Positions 16,622-24,254 of a stretch of DNA of 64,000 nucleotides are shown here, in pieces. Numbering within the stretch: position 1 is the first letter of the stretch; the number at the start of each line of letters is the position of its first letter. The notes under the pieces are model-generated. The model saw only the letters and a list, made by a program, of their open reading frames with translations. It searched no databases and was not told the origin of the DNA. Source of the stretch: CAMDHY01 sp046156265 (GTDB taxonomy: Bacteria > Pseudomonadota > Alphaproteobacteria > Rhizobiales > Segnochrobactraceae); contig NZ_JAWDIR010000044.1 in the NCBI RefSeq assembly GCF_046156265.1, forward strand, positions 1 through 64,000. The letters run 5' to 3'. Made by a program: the position numbers and the translations under genes.

Positions 16622-17157
16622 CCGCGCTGGCGGCGGCGGGCGCCGTCGTCGAGGGCTATGCCAGCCTGTTCGGGCGGGTCGACATGGGACGCGACCGGGT
16701 GGCGCCGGGGGCGTTCCGCCGCTCGCTCGCCCGCCGCGGCGCCGGCGGGGTGAAGCTGCTCTGGCAGCACGATCCGGGCCGGCCGATCGGCCGCTGGACG
16801 GAGATTTCTGAGGACGGCGTCGGCCTCAAGGTGCGCGGCCGGCTGCTGCCGGAGGTGGCGCAGGGGCGCGAGGCCCTGGCGCTGATCCGCGCCGGCGCCC
16901 TTGACGGGCTCTCGATCGGCTTCCGCACGGTCCGCGCGCGGCGCGAGCCGGCGACGGGGGTTCGGGAGCTCGTCGAGATCGACCTCTGGGAGATCTCGCT
17001 GGTGACCTTTCCGCAGATGCCGGGCGCGCGCCTCGCGCTCGCCGGTTCGCAGATGCCGGCAGCGCGCTTCGCGCTCGGCGGCTCCCAGTTGCCGGCGACG
17101 CGATGCGCCGCCGGTGCCGCCGGCCTGACGGGCCGGCTTTCGCTTTCCACAAGGTGA
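16618..17157 (+). CDS. HK97-family prohead protease (g4)
   Basis: A 179-residue serine protease that trims the capsid protein during head maturation. Family motifs are EGYASLFGRVD near residues 11-21, the catalytic histidine region LLWQHDPGRPIG near 44-55 and the catalytic serine in DGLSIGF near 99-105, followed by EIDLWEISLVTFPQMP. The C-terminus holds two near-identical repeats (ALAGSQMPAAR and ALGGSQLPATR), probably flexible. It ends 12 bases before the capsid gene. Confidence 0.92.
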   Translation: MTALAAAGAVVEGYASLFGRVDMGRDRVAPGAFRRSLARRGAGGVKLLWQHDPGRPIGRWTEISEDGVGLKVRGRLLPEVAQGREALALIRAGALDGLSIGFRTVRARREPATGVRELVEIDLWEISLVTFPQMPGARLALAGSQMPAARFALGGSQLPATRCAAGAAGLTGRLSLSTR

Positions 17158-17169
17158 GGGACGAGACAG

Positions 17170-18426
17170 ATGGACGTGAGCGTGAGCGCGCCGGAGACGA
17201 AGGCCGCGGTGCCCGAGGCGGGGGCGGCCGAAGCGTTCGAGACGATGATGGGCGCCTTCGAGGCGTTCCGCGAGGTGAACGACCGCAGGCTCGACGAGAT
17301 CGAGCGGCGCGGCGGCGGCGACGTGGTGACGGTCGAGACCCTCGGTCGCATCGAGGCGGCGCTCGACGAGCAGAAGCGGCGGCTCGACCGGCTGGCGCTG
17401 AAGGCGGCGCGGCCGGGGCTCGGCGCGCCGGGCGAGACGGGTGACGCTTCGGCGCGCGAGCGCAAGGCGGCGTTCGAGACCTATGTGCGCACCGGCCGCG
17501 AGGACGCGGCGCGCACGCTGGAGGCGAAGGCGCTGTCGGTCGGCACGCCCGCCGACGGCGGCTACCTGGTGCCGGACGAGACGGAGCGCGAGATCATGCG
17601 CCGGCTCGCCGACATCTCGCCGATCCGCCGCATCGCCGGCAGCCGGCAGGTCTCGGCCTCGGTCTACAAGAAGCCGTTCTCCGTGGCGGGACCGGCCGTC
17701 GGCTGGGTGGCGGAGACGGCGTCGCGGACGCAGACCGCCACGCCGACGCTGGCCGAACTCGCCTTCCCGACGATGGAGCTCTACGCCATGCCGGCGGCGA
17801 CGGGGCAGCTCCTCGACGACGCCGCCGTCGACGTCGACCGCTGGATCGCCGAGGAGGTGGAGACGGCGTTCGCCGAGCAGGAGGGCGCCGCGTTCGTCAC
17901 CGGCAACGGCACGAACAAGCCGACGGGCTTCCTCGCGGTCGACACGGTGGTGGACGCTTCCTGGGAGTGGGGCAGCCTCGGCTATCTCGTGACCGGGGTG
18001 AGCGGCGGGCTGGCGGCGTCGAACCCGTCGGACATCCTGATCGACCTCGTCTATGCGCTGAAGGCCGGCTACCGGCAGAACGCGCACTTCGTCATGAACC
18101 GGAAGACGCAGGCGGCGATCCGCAAGCTGAAGGACGCCGACGGCCACTATCTCTGGCAGCCGCCGGCGAGCGCGGGTGCCGAGGCGACGCTGATGAACTT
18201 CCCCGTCGCGGAAGCCGAGGACATGCCGAACATCGCGGCGAACTCGCTGTCGGTGGCCTTCGGCGACTTCAAGCGCGGCTATCTCGTCGTCGACCGGATG
18301 GGCGTGCGGGTGCTGCGCGATCCCTACTCCGCCAAGCCCTACGTGCTGTTCTACACGACGAAGCGGGTGGGCGGCGGCGTCCAGGACTTCGCGGCGATCA
18401 AGCTCCTGAAGTTCGGCACGAGCTGA
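17170..18426 (+). CDS. HK97-family major capsid protein (g5)
   Basis: A 418-residue protein. Residues about 20-95 form a charged coiled-coil scaffold (delta domain) that the prohead protease would remove. The mature fold begins near residue 105-120 (KALSVGTPADGGYLVP) and includes SRTQTATPTLAELAFPTMEL, GNGTNKPTGFL, FVMNRKTQAAIRKLKD and a C-terminal RVGGGVQDFAAIKLLKF. All match HK97/GTA capsids, and the length is normal. It is followed by two GC-rich hairpins rather than directly by g6, a break that would allow capsid-rich transcripts. Confidence 0.95.
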   Translation: MDVSVSAPETKAAVPEAGAAEAFETMMGAFEAFREVNDRRLDEIERRGGGDVVTVETLGRIEAALDEQKRRLDRLALKAARPGLGAPGETGDASARERKAAFETYVRTGREDAARTLEAKALSVGTPADGGYLVPDETEREIMRRLADISPIRRIAGSRQVSASVYKKPFSVAGPAVGWVAETASRTQTATPTLAELAFPTMELYAMPAATGQLLDDAAVDVDRWIAEEVETAFAEQEGAAFVTGNGTNKPTGFLAVDTVVDASWEWGSLGYLVTGVSGGLAASNPSDILIDLVYALKAGYRQNAHFVMNRKTQAAIRKLKDADGHYLWQPPASAGAEATLMNFPVAEAEDMPNIAANSLSVAFGDFKRGYLVVDRMGVRVLRDPYSAKPYVLFYTTKRVGGGVQDFAAIKLLKFGTS

Positions 18427-18488
18427 CGGCGCCGGGTCCTCCCGACCTTTCCCGGGACAGATCCCGAAGAGGACAGCGCGGCCGTCCA

Positions 18489-18515
18489 CCGCGGCCGGGC
18501 CTTGCCCGGCCGCGG
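18489..18515 (+). terminator. GC-rich hairpin after the capsid gene (first of two)
   Basis: CCGCGGCCGGG at 18489-18499 pairs perfectly with CCCGGCCGCGG at 18505-18515 across a 5-base loop. No T run follows, so on its own it would be a pausing or RNA-stabilising structure at the 3' end of the capsid message. Confidence 0.55.
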
Positions 18516-18538
18516 TGCATTCTCGATCGATTTCCTGC

Positions 18539-18597
18539 GCGGCCGGGTACGCTTGCTGCCCGGCCGCGGCGACTTCTTCTTCTTCTCCCTTTTTCAT
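18539..18597 (+). terminator. Probable partial terminator between capsid and g6
   Basis: GCGGCCGGG at 18539-18547 pairs with CCCGGCCGC at 18559-18567, and a T-rich tract (CTTCTTCTTCTTCTCCCTTTTTC) follows. The stem has the same sequence as the hairpin at 18489, so alternative pairing between the two is possible. It would lower expression of the tail genes relative to the capsid. Confidence 0.55.
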
Positions 18598-18607
18598 GAG
18601 GTGCCGC

Positions 18608-19174
18608 ATGACGGCTTTCCTCGTCCGCCCTCCCGCGGTCGAGCCGGTGAGCCTCGCGCAAGCGAAAGCGCACCTGCGGCTCGACCACGATGCCGAGGAC
18701 GATCTCATCGCGGCGCTGATCCCGGCGGCGCGCGGGCTCGTCGAGCACCGCACACGGCGCGCGCTGATCGACCAGGGCTGGCGCATCGCGCTCGACCGGT
18801 GGCCGCGGCGCACGCCGGTGCGGCTGTCACCGGGGCCGGTGACGTCGCTCGATGCCGTGACGGTGTTCGACGGCGACGGCACGCCGCACGTTCTGGCGGC
18901 GGACGAGACGACGGTCGACCTCGCCGGCGGGCGGTTGCTGCCGGGGCCGACGACCAGGCGCCCGGGGCGGGCGCTGAACGGCGTCGAGATCGATTTTTCC
19001 TGCGGCTACGGTGAGACGGCGGACGCCGTGCCGGAGCCGCTGCGGCAGGCGATCCTGCTGCTCGTCGGCCACTGGTTCGAGGTGCGCGAGGCGGCGAGCC
19101 TCGGCGTCATCGCGAGCCCGGTGGCGCTCGGCTTCGAGGCGCTGGTGGCGCCGTTCCGGGTGGTGCGGCTGTGA
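18608..19174 (+). CDS. Head-tail connector protein (g6, phage gp6-like)
   Basis: A 188-residue protein of the phage head-tail connector family. The N-terminal EPVSLAQAKAHLRLDHDAEDDLIAALIPAARGLVEHRT is split here as SLAQAKAHLRLDHDAEDD and IAALIPAARGLVEHRT, both family hallmarks. A later EIDFSCGYGETADAVPEPLR leads into a hydrophobic helix. In the GTA this adaptor forms the ring under the portal. The ATG at 18608 fits the family; the upstream part of the frame lies in the hairpin region. Confidence 0.88.
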   Translation: MTAFLVRPPAVEPVSLAQAKAHLRLDHDAEDDLIAALIPAARGLVEHRTRRALIDQGWRIALDRWPRRTPVRLSPGPVTSLDAVTVFDGDGTPHVLAADETTVDLAGGRLLPGPTTRRPGRALNGVEIDFSCGYGETADAVPEPLRQAILLLVGHWFEVREAASLGVIASPVALGFEALVAPFRVVRL

Positions 19175-19491
19175 GCGCCGGGGCGCTCAGGCGCCGGCTC
19201 TTCATCGAGCGGGCGGCGGGGACCGCGGACGGCGGTGGCGGGCGCGAGATCGCCTGGGAGCCGGTCGCGACCGTGTTCGCGGCGGTGCGGCCTGTGCGCG
19301 CCGAGGAGAGAGACGAGCTCGGCCGGCTCGATGGGGTGGCGACGCACGCGGTCGAGGTGCGGGCCGGGGTCGACCTCACCGGCGGCGACCGCCTGACGAT
19401 CGACGGGCGGACACTGCGGGTGCTGGCGGTGCGGGAGGCGGATGCGCGCGGCCGGCGGCTGCTCGCGCTTGCCGAGGAGGCGGAGCGATGA
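19171..19491 (+). CDS. Head-tail adaptor / head closure protein (g7)
   Basis: A 106-residue protein starting with GTG that overlaps the g6 stop (GTGA). It has the stopper-protein pattern: N-terminal LRRRLFIERAAG, a central WEPVATVFAAVRPVR, then HAVEVRAGVDLTGGDRLTIDG and RTLRVLAVREAD. It closes the DNA-filled head below the connector. The order and spacing are as in the R. capsulatus GTA. Confidence 0.85.
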   Translation: MSAGALRRRLFIERAAGTADGGGGREIAWEPVATVFAAVRPVRAEERDELGRLDGVATHAVEVRAGVDLTGGDRLTIDGRTLRVLAVREADARGRRLLALAEEAER

Positions 19492-19898
19492 GCGATCCGG
19501 CGTTCGCCCTGCAGGCGGCGATCCACGCGCGGCTTGCCGGCGACGCGGCGCTGACGGCGCTCGTTGGCGCGGGTCGCATCCACGACGGGCCGCCGCGGGC
19601 GGCGGCGCTGCCGTTCGTCGCCTTCGGGCGCTGGCGGGTGCGGCCACTCGACGGCCTCGAGGCGCCCGCCCACGAGCACCGGCTGGAACTGGTGGTGCGG
19701 TCGGCGGCGGGTGGGCGGCGGGAGGCGTCGGCGATCGCCGAGCGGGCCGTCGCCGCGCTGGGCGAGACCGTGTTGGTGCCGGACGGGCACCGGGTGGCGA
19801 GCCTGGCGCTCATCGAGAGCACCAGCGGCGAGGGGCGCGACCGGCGCTCCTTCGAGGCGGTGGCGGTGCTGCGCGTCGTCACCGAGCCGGTGGCGTGA
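19488..19898 (+). CDS. DUF3168 tail terminator protein (g8)
   Basis: A 136-residue DUF3168 protein: N-terminal ALQAAIHARLAGDAALTALVG, then GRIHDGPPRAAALPFVAFG, HRLELVVRSAAGG and a C-terminal RRSFEAVAVLRVVTEP. The family caps the tail tube at its head-proximal end. The start overlaps the stop of g7 (ATGA). Length and order match the GTA standard. Confidence 0.88.
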   Translation: MSDPAFALQAAIHARLAGDAALTALVGAGRIHDGPPRAAALPFVAFGRWRVRPLDGLEAPAHEHRLELVVRSAAGGRREASAIAERAVAALGETVLVPDGHRVASLALIESTSGEGRDRRSFEAVAVLRVVTEPVA

Positions 19899-19922
19899 CG
19901 AGGTTTTCGGAAGGAGAGGCGG

Positions 19923-20336
19923 ATGGGCGCGCAGGCGGGCAAGGACCTCTTGCTCAAGGTGGATTCGACCGGCAGCGGGCCGTTCACGACGGTGGCGGGC
20001 CTGCGGGCGCGCACGCTCGCCTTCGACGCCGCGACGGTGGACGCGACGGATTCGGAGTCCGAGGGGCGGTGGCGGGAGCTTTTGGCCGGGGCGGGGGTGA
20101 AGCGGGCGAGCATCGCCGGCTCCGGCCTGTTCAAGGACGCGGAGTCCGACGCGCTGGTGCGCTCGCTGTTCTTCGCCGGCACCATCCGCGACTGGCGGGT
20201 GATCGTGCCGGATTTTGGCCTGGTGACCGGGCCGTTCCAGATCACCGGGCTCTCCTATGGCGGCGACCACGACGGCGAGGTGACGTTCGAGCTGTCGCTG
20301 GAATCGGCCGGGGTCCTGAATTTCCAGGCCGACTGA
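19923..20336 (+). CDS. Major tail tube protein (g9, TP901-1 family)
   Basis: A 137-residue tail tube protein: MGAQAGKDLLLKVDSTGSG at the N-terminus, GLRARTLAFDAATVDATD, a central AGAGVKRASIAGSGLF, and DGEVTFELSLESAGVLNF at the C-terminus. All are characteristic of the TP901-1-type major tail protein in GTA clusters. Length is normal. It is preceded by GGAAGGAGAGG, a strong ribosome-binding site suited to a highly made structural protein. Confidence 0.92.
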   Translation: MGAQAGKDLLLKVDSTGSGPFTTVAGLRARTLAFDAATVDATDSESEGRWRELLAGAGVKRASIAGSGLFKDAESDALVRSLFFAGTIRDWRVIVPDFGLVTGPFQITGLSYGGDHDGEVTFELSLESAGVLNFQAD

Positions 20337-20365
20337 GGGGTGCGTCGGCGGCGCGGGGGGGCGTG

Positions 20366-20719
20366 ATGGCGAACGGGGTGCGGGGCGAGATCGAGGCCGA
20401 GCTCGACGGGCGGCGGTGGACGCTTTGCCTGACGCTCGGCGCGCTCGCGGAGCTGGAGACGGCGTTCGAGGCGGACGACCTCGCGGGGCTGGCCGAGCGG
20501 CTGGCGGCCGGGCGGTTGTCAGCGCGCGACGCGATCGCGCTGATCGGCGCGGGCCTGCGCGGCGGCGGGTCGGAGGTGAGCGACGACGCGGTGGCGGCGA
20601 TGGCGTCGGCCGGCGGCGTGCCGGCCTATGCGGCGATCGTGGCGCGGCTGATCGGGGCGGCGTTCGGGGCGGGTGGAGACGGGGAGGGAGGCACAAACCC
20701 TCCGCCGCCGCGGGCGTGA
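20366..20719 (+). CDS. GTA gp10-family tail assembly protein (g10)
   Basis: A 117-residue protein: N-terminal RGEIEAELDGRRWTLCLTLG, then ALAELETAFEADDLAGLAER and a helix (SARDAIALIGAGLRGGG). This is the GTA gp10 pattern, a tail-chaperone-like protein. Its C-terminus is Gly/Pro-rich. A 270-base gap with repeat B1 now separates it from its usual neighbour g10.1. Confidence 0.88.
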   Translation: MANGVRGEIEAELDGRRWTLCLTLGALAELETAFEADDLAGLAERLAAGRLSARDAIALIGAGLRGGGSEVSDDAVAAMASAGGVPAYAAIVARLIGAAFGAGGDGEGGTNPPPPRA

Positions 20720-20781
20720 GGCGCAAGCCGGCGTTCGCGGGGGAGGACGACGGCGTCTGCTCGGGAGAGGCTGAAGCGGGC

Positions 20782-20965
20782 GGCGAAACCCTCCCCCCTC
20801 GCGGGGGAGGTCGGCGCGCCGGAGGCGCGACGGGAGGGGGGGCCGCGCGGGAGCGCGGCTGGAAAAGTTCGCAGCATGTGCGCGGCGCGTCCGAGAAGCT
20901 CACCGAGGTTGCATTTGCGGCGGCCCCCCCTCCCTACCCTCCTCCGCGAGGGGGGAGGGTTCGCC
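20782..20965. repeat. Palindromic repeat family B, copy B1
   Basis: Inverted ends GCGAAACCCTCCCCCCTCGC at the left and the complement of GCGAACCCTCCCCCCTCGCGG at the right, about 180 bases apart. The interior contains CGGCGCGCCGGAGGCGCG and GCCGCGCGGGAGCGCGGC hairpins. The only other copy in the window is at 39634-39799 in ccmH. The ends resemble family A tails, but the interior differs. Confidence 0.88.
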
Positions 20966-20991
20966 TGGGGGGAGGTTGTGCCCGGAGGGCG

Positions 20992-21228
20992 ATGCCGAAG
21001 CCTTTGCGCACTCCTTCGAGGGCTGTGCCCCCCTGGGGCGTGATCCCCTGGGACGCGGTGATGGCGTTCGGGATCGGGCGGCTGGGGCTGTCGCCGCTGG
21101 CGTTCTGGAGGGCGACGCCGCGGGAGCTGGCGGCGGCGGCGCGCGGGATGAACGGCGAGAGCGTCGGGCCGGCGATGGGGCGGGCGACGCTCGCGGCGCT
21201 GGGGGCGCGGTTTCCGGACGGGGGGTAG
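20992..21228 (+). CDS. Phage tail assembly chaperone (g10.1, Rcc01693 family)
   Basis: A 78-residue protein with the compact conserved core WDAVMAFGIGRLGLSPLAFW followed by RATPRELAAAARGM, the signature of the short tail chaperone that follows gp10 in GTA clusters. The start is uncertain: ATG 20992 has GGAGGG upstream, while ATG 21061 would leave only the core. Repeats flank it on both sides (B1 and A3), but its frame is intact. Confidence 0.75.
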   Translation: MPKPLRTPSRAVPPWGVIPWDAVMAFGIGRLGLSPLAFWRATPRELAAAARGMNGESVGPAMGRATLAALGARFPDGG

Positions 21229-21264
21229 GGGCAATCGGAAGACGCTCGGTGGCGGCGGACTGCC

Positions 21265-21496
21265 CACCCTCCCCCTACCGAAGCGGGCTTGCCCGCTTCG
21301 GTTAGCTGAAGTGCCCAGGTCGGCAAGCCGGCCAGGGTGGGAGGGGCGGGCCGCGCAGCGGACCGGGGAGGGCCGCCGGTGGCGAAGCCGCCGGCGGTGC
21401 AAGGGTTCGGCAAATTCTGACGTCGTACCGCCGCGCTTTGCGCGGCGGCCCCCTCCGGTCGGCTTCGCCGACCACCTCCCCCACGAGGGGGGAGGG
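21265..21496 (+). repeat. Palindromic repeat family A, copy A3, with inserted hairpins
   Basis: Same head and tail as A1, but the loop of the first hairpin carries about 60 extra bases with two further hairpins: CCGAAGCGGGC/GCCCGCTTCGG (perfect, 21278-21301) and CCCAGGTCGGC/GCCGGCCAGGG (21314-21337). Copy A4 at 22190 has the same insert. A3 and A4 are direct repeats on either side of g11. Confidence 0.92.
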
Positions 21497-21581
21497 GAAG
21501 GGGCGGCGGCAAGACCCCCGGTGGGCGCGCGCGGCGGCGACGCGGACGGGAGTCTGCTGCTGCAGATATTGGAGGATCATC

Positions 21582-22115
21582 ATGGCGGACGACGACATGT
21601 CCGGGCTCGGCGACGGCGAGGCGGTGGTGGCGGCGGCGGAGCTCGCGCGCACCCTCGACGGGGTGCGGCGGACCGCGCGGGGTATCGCCGGCGACCTCGG
21701 GACGGGGCTCGCGAGCGCCGTCGTCTACGGCGAGCGGCTCGACCAGGTGCTGGCGCGGGCGGCCGAGCGGCTGACGGCGCGGCTGCTCGACCGGGCGCTT
21801 GTGCCCCTCGAGGGCATCGTCGCGGGCGGACTGTCCGGTCTCGCCGGGGCGGCGGCGGCGACGGTGTCGCCGATCGCGGCGGCGGGTGGAGCGGGGGGGC
21901 TCGGCGGCGGGTTTGGCCGCGGAGGCGGCGGTGGGGGTCGGACCGGAGGTGTTGCGGGCTTCGGCGGTGGTGCCGGCGCAGCCGGGGGCGGCGAGCGGGC
22001 GGTGCAGTTTACGCTGAACGTGACGACGCCGGATGTCGACGGGTTCCGGCGCTCCGAGGCGCAGGTGTCGGCGATGCTCGCCCGGGCCGTGGGGCGCGGG
22101 CGGCGGGGGATGTGA
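21582..22115 (+). CDS. Short tail tape measure protein (g11)
   Basis: A 177-residue protein. N-terminal helices (GEAVVAAAELARTLDGVRRT) and LASAVVYGERLDQVLARAAERL are followed by a hydrophobic LVPLEGIVAGGLSGLAGAAA, a long Gly-rich stretch and a C-terminal VQFTLNVTTPDVDGFRRSEA that is conserved in GTA gp11. The short length agrees with the short GTA tail. The ATG at 21582 has GGAGG eight bases upstream; a longer frame enters repeat A3. Confidence 0.85.
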   Translation: MADDDMSGLGDGEAVVAAAELARTLDGVRRTARGIAGDLGTGLASAVVYGERLDQVLARAAERLTARLLDRALVPLEGIVAGGLSGLAGAAAATVSPIAAAGGAGGLGGGFGRGGGGGGRTGGVAGFGGGAGAAGGGERAVQFTLNVTTPDVDGFRRSEAQVSAMLARAVGRGRRGM

Positions 22116-22121
22116 GGGGAT

Positions 22122-22178
22122 CGGCAGTCGGTAGTCGGCAGCCGGCAGCCGGCAGCCGGCAGTCGGCAGTCGGCAGTG
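22122..22178. repeat. Imperfect GGCAGTC/GGCAGCC satellite
   Basis: About eight 7-base units (GGCAGTC, GGTAGTC, GGCAGCC) directly after the g11 stop and just before repeat A4. Confidence 0.92.
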
Positions 22179-22189
22179 GTTCGTGGGGC

Positions 22190-22428
22190 GCCCGCCCTCC
22201 CCTACCGAAGCGGGCTTGCCCGCTCCGGTCAGCTGAAGTGCCCAGGTCGGCAAGCCGACCTGGGTGGGAGGGCCGGGCCGCGGAGCGGACCGGGGAGGGC
22301 CGCCGCTGGCGTCAGCCGGCGGCGGTGCGGCGGTTCGGCAATTTCAGGCGCCGTACCGCCGCGCTTCCGCGCGGCGGCCCCCTCCGGTCGGCTCCGCCGA
22401 CCACCTCCCCCACGAGGGGGGAGGGGAA
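22190..22428 (+). repeat. Palindromic repeat family A, copy A4, with inserted hairpins
   Basis: Family A copy with the same extra segment as A3: CCGAAGCGGGC/GCCCGCTCCGG (one mismatch, 22205-22228) and a perfect CCCAGGTCGGC/GCCGACCTGGG hairpin at 22241-22264. Tail ends CACCTCCCCCACGAGGGGGG. With the satellite it fills the 370-base gap between g11 and g12. Confidence 0.93.
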
Positions 22429-22485
22429 GGCCTCGTTGGCGGACCGTGACTGCGACAGACAGCAATCGAGTGGGAGGAGACCATC

Positions 22486-23127
22486 ATGCCGACGTCCTTT
22501 CACGAGGTGCGGTTTCCGCTGGGGGTGGCGTTCGGGGCGGTCGGGGGGCCGGAGCGGCGGACGGAGATCGTCGTGCTCGGCTCGGGCCGCGAGGAGCGCA
22601 ACAGCCGTTGGGCCGACGCGCGGCGGCGTTTCAATGCCGGAACGGGGATCCGCAGCCTCGATGACCTGGCGGTCGTCATCGACTTCTTCGAGGAGCGGCG
22701 GGGCCGGCTCCACGGGTTCCGCTTTCGCGACCCGACCGACTTCAAGTCGTGTCTGCCGAGCGGCGAGCCCGGGCCGGAGGACCAGACACTGGGCACCGGC
22801 GACGGCGAGCGGCGGGCGTTCCAGCTGCGCAAGCGCTACGGCGCGCAGCACGCGCCCTACTACCGGCCGATCGAGAAGCCGGTGGAGGGGTCCGTGCGGG
22901 TGTCGGTCGAGGGGGAGGAGATCGGGCCGGGCCATCTCGACATCGATCCGACGACGGGGATCGTGACGCTGTCGGCGGCGAAGACGCCGGCGGAGGGAGC
23001 GCGGGTGAAGGCGGGCTTCCTGTTCGACTGCCCGGTGCGCTTCGATACCGACCGGCTGGAGATCGACCTTTCCGCCTTCGAGGCCGGTACCGTGCCGGTG
23101 GTGCCGATCGTCGAGATCCGGCCGTGA
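22486..23127 (+). CDS. DUF2460 distal tail protein (g12)
   Basis: A 213-residue DUF2460 protein: N-terminal FHEVRFPLGVAFGAVGGPE, RRRFNAGTGIRSLDDLAVVI, then FFEERRGRLHGFRFRDPTDF, and a C-terminal FDCPVRFDTDRLEI. It joins the tail tube to the baseplate hub. Length and order are standard. It overlaps g13 by four bases (GTGA). Confidence 0.94.
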   Translation: MPTSFHEVRFPLGVAFGAVGGPERRTEIVVLGSGREERNSRWADARRRFNAGTGIRSLDDLAVVIDFFEERRGRLHGFRFRDPTDFKSCLPSGEPGPEDQTLGTGDGERRAFQLRKRYGAQHAPYYRPIEKPVEGSVRVSVEGEEIGPGHLDIDPTTGIVTLSAAKTPAEGARVKAGFLFDCPVRFDTDRLEIDLSAFEAGTVPVVPIVEIRP

Positions 23128-24011
23128 GGACGCTGCCGGCGGGGCTCGCCGCACGGCTCTCGGAGGGCGCGACGACGCTCTGCCGCTGCTGGAAGATCAC
23201 GCCGCGGGCGGGGGGCGGGCGCGCCTTCACCGACCACGACCGGGTCGTGAGTTTCGGCGGCGACGACTACCTGCCGGCCGGGGGCTTCGAGACGAGCGCC
23301 GACACGGCGACCGCGACGCTCGCCGCCGGCGGGGTGGAGGTGGAGGGGGTGCTGTCGACTGAGGGCATCGACGCCGCCGACCTCGCCGCCGGGCGGTGGG
23401 ACGGGGCGAGCGTCGAGGTGTGGCTGGTCGACTGGAGCGAGCCCGCTTTGCGCGAGCGGCTGCGCACTGGCACGGTCGGCGAGGTGACGCGCGCCGACGG
23501 GTCGTTCCGGGCGGAGCTGCGCGGGCCGGCCCAGGCGCTCGAGGAGGAGCGCGGCCGCCGCTTCGCCCGCGACTGCGACGCCGACCTCGGCGACGGCCGC
23601 TGCGGCATTGACCTCAACGACGGCGACTACCGCGAGGTGGCGACGGTGGACAGCGCCGACGGGCGGACGCTGGTCGTCTCCGGGCTCGGGGCGTTCGACG
23701 ACGGCTGGTTCGCCGGCGGGCGGGCGAAGGTGACGAGCGGGGCGGCGGACGGGTTTGCGAGCGAGATCCGCCGCCATGCCGTCGACGGGCCGGGGGTGAC
23801 GATCGAGCTGTGGCGGCCGCCGCCGGCGGCGATCGGGCCGGGCGACACGGTGGGGGTGACGGCCGGCTGCGACAAGCGCTTCGAGACGTGCGTGGCGAAG
23901 TTCGACAACGCGGTCAACTTCCGCGGCTTCCCCCACATCCCCGGCGACGGCTTTGCGCTGGCGTATCTGCCGGACGGGAGTGGGGAGAACGATGGCGGGG
24001 CGATCGTGTGA
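23124..24011 (+). CDS. DUF2163 baseplate hub protein (g13)
   Basis: A 295-residue DUF2163 protein starting with GTG: LCRCWKITPRAGGG, FTDHDRVVSFGGDDYLPA, STEGIDAADLAAGRWDGASV, and a C-terminal cysteine-containing region with DCDADLGDGRCGID and GCDKRFETCVAKFDNAVN. The conserved cysteines fit the family's metal or disulfide site. A longer upstream frame is not used because the family begins at LPAGL. It is followed by a 637-base gap before g14, unusual for this cluster. Confidence 0.93.
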   Translation: MRTLPAGLAARLSEGATTLCRCWKITPRAGGGRAFTDHDRVVSFGGDDYLPAGGFETSADTATATLAAGGVEVEGVLSTEGIDAADLAAGRWDGASVEVWLVDWSEPALRERLRTGTVGEVTRADGSFRAELRGPAQALEEERGRRFARDCDADLGDGRCGIDLNDGDYREVATVDSADGRTLVVSGLGAFDDGWFAGGRAKVTSGAADGFASEIRRHAVDGPGVTIELWRPPPAAIGPGDTVGVTAGCDKRFETCVAKFDNAVNFRGFPHIPGDGFALAYLPDGSGENDGGAIV

Positions 24012-24132
24012 GGGGGGGCGCGGGTGGGGGCCAGTGCTCCGGCCTGGCTTCATAGAGCCTACCCCCGCCACCGCACCTCCCCGGCCCTCGACCTTCTACG
24101 CGTGCTTGAACTCCGACCCAGGACCCCCTCGA

Positions 24133-24240
24133 GGTCATTCCCGGCCTTGTGCCGGGAACCCATGCGACGGCGCCGCGGAGGCGACGGCGGGGATGGCGCT
24201 CGGGGAGAGGGATGGGTTCCCGGCACAAGGCCGGGAATGA
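24133..24240. repeat. Palindromic repeat family E, second complete unit
   Basis: Inverted arms at 24133-24163 (GTCATTCCCGGCCTTGTGCC and on) and 24209-24240, separated by about 45 bases whose sequence differs from that of the unit at 10945. Arms are conserved and interiors are not, as expected for a mobile or template-copied palindrome. Confidence 0.9.
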
Positions 24241-24254
24241 CTCCCTCTGAGGGC

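Noticed and set aside
20366..21228. Programmed frameshift fusing g10 and g10.1 as in many tail chaperones
   Set aside because: The two genes are separated by 270 bases that include repeat B1, and g10.1 has its own ribosome-binding site.
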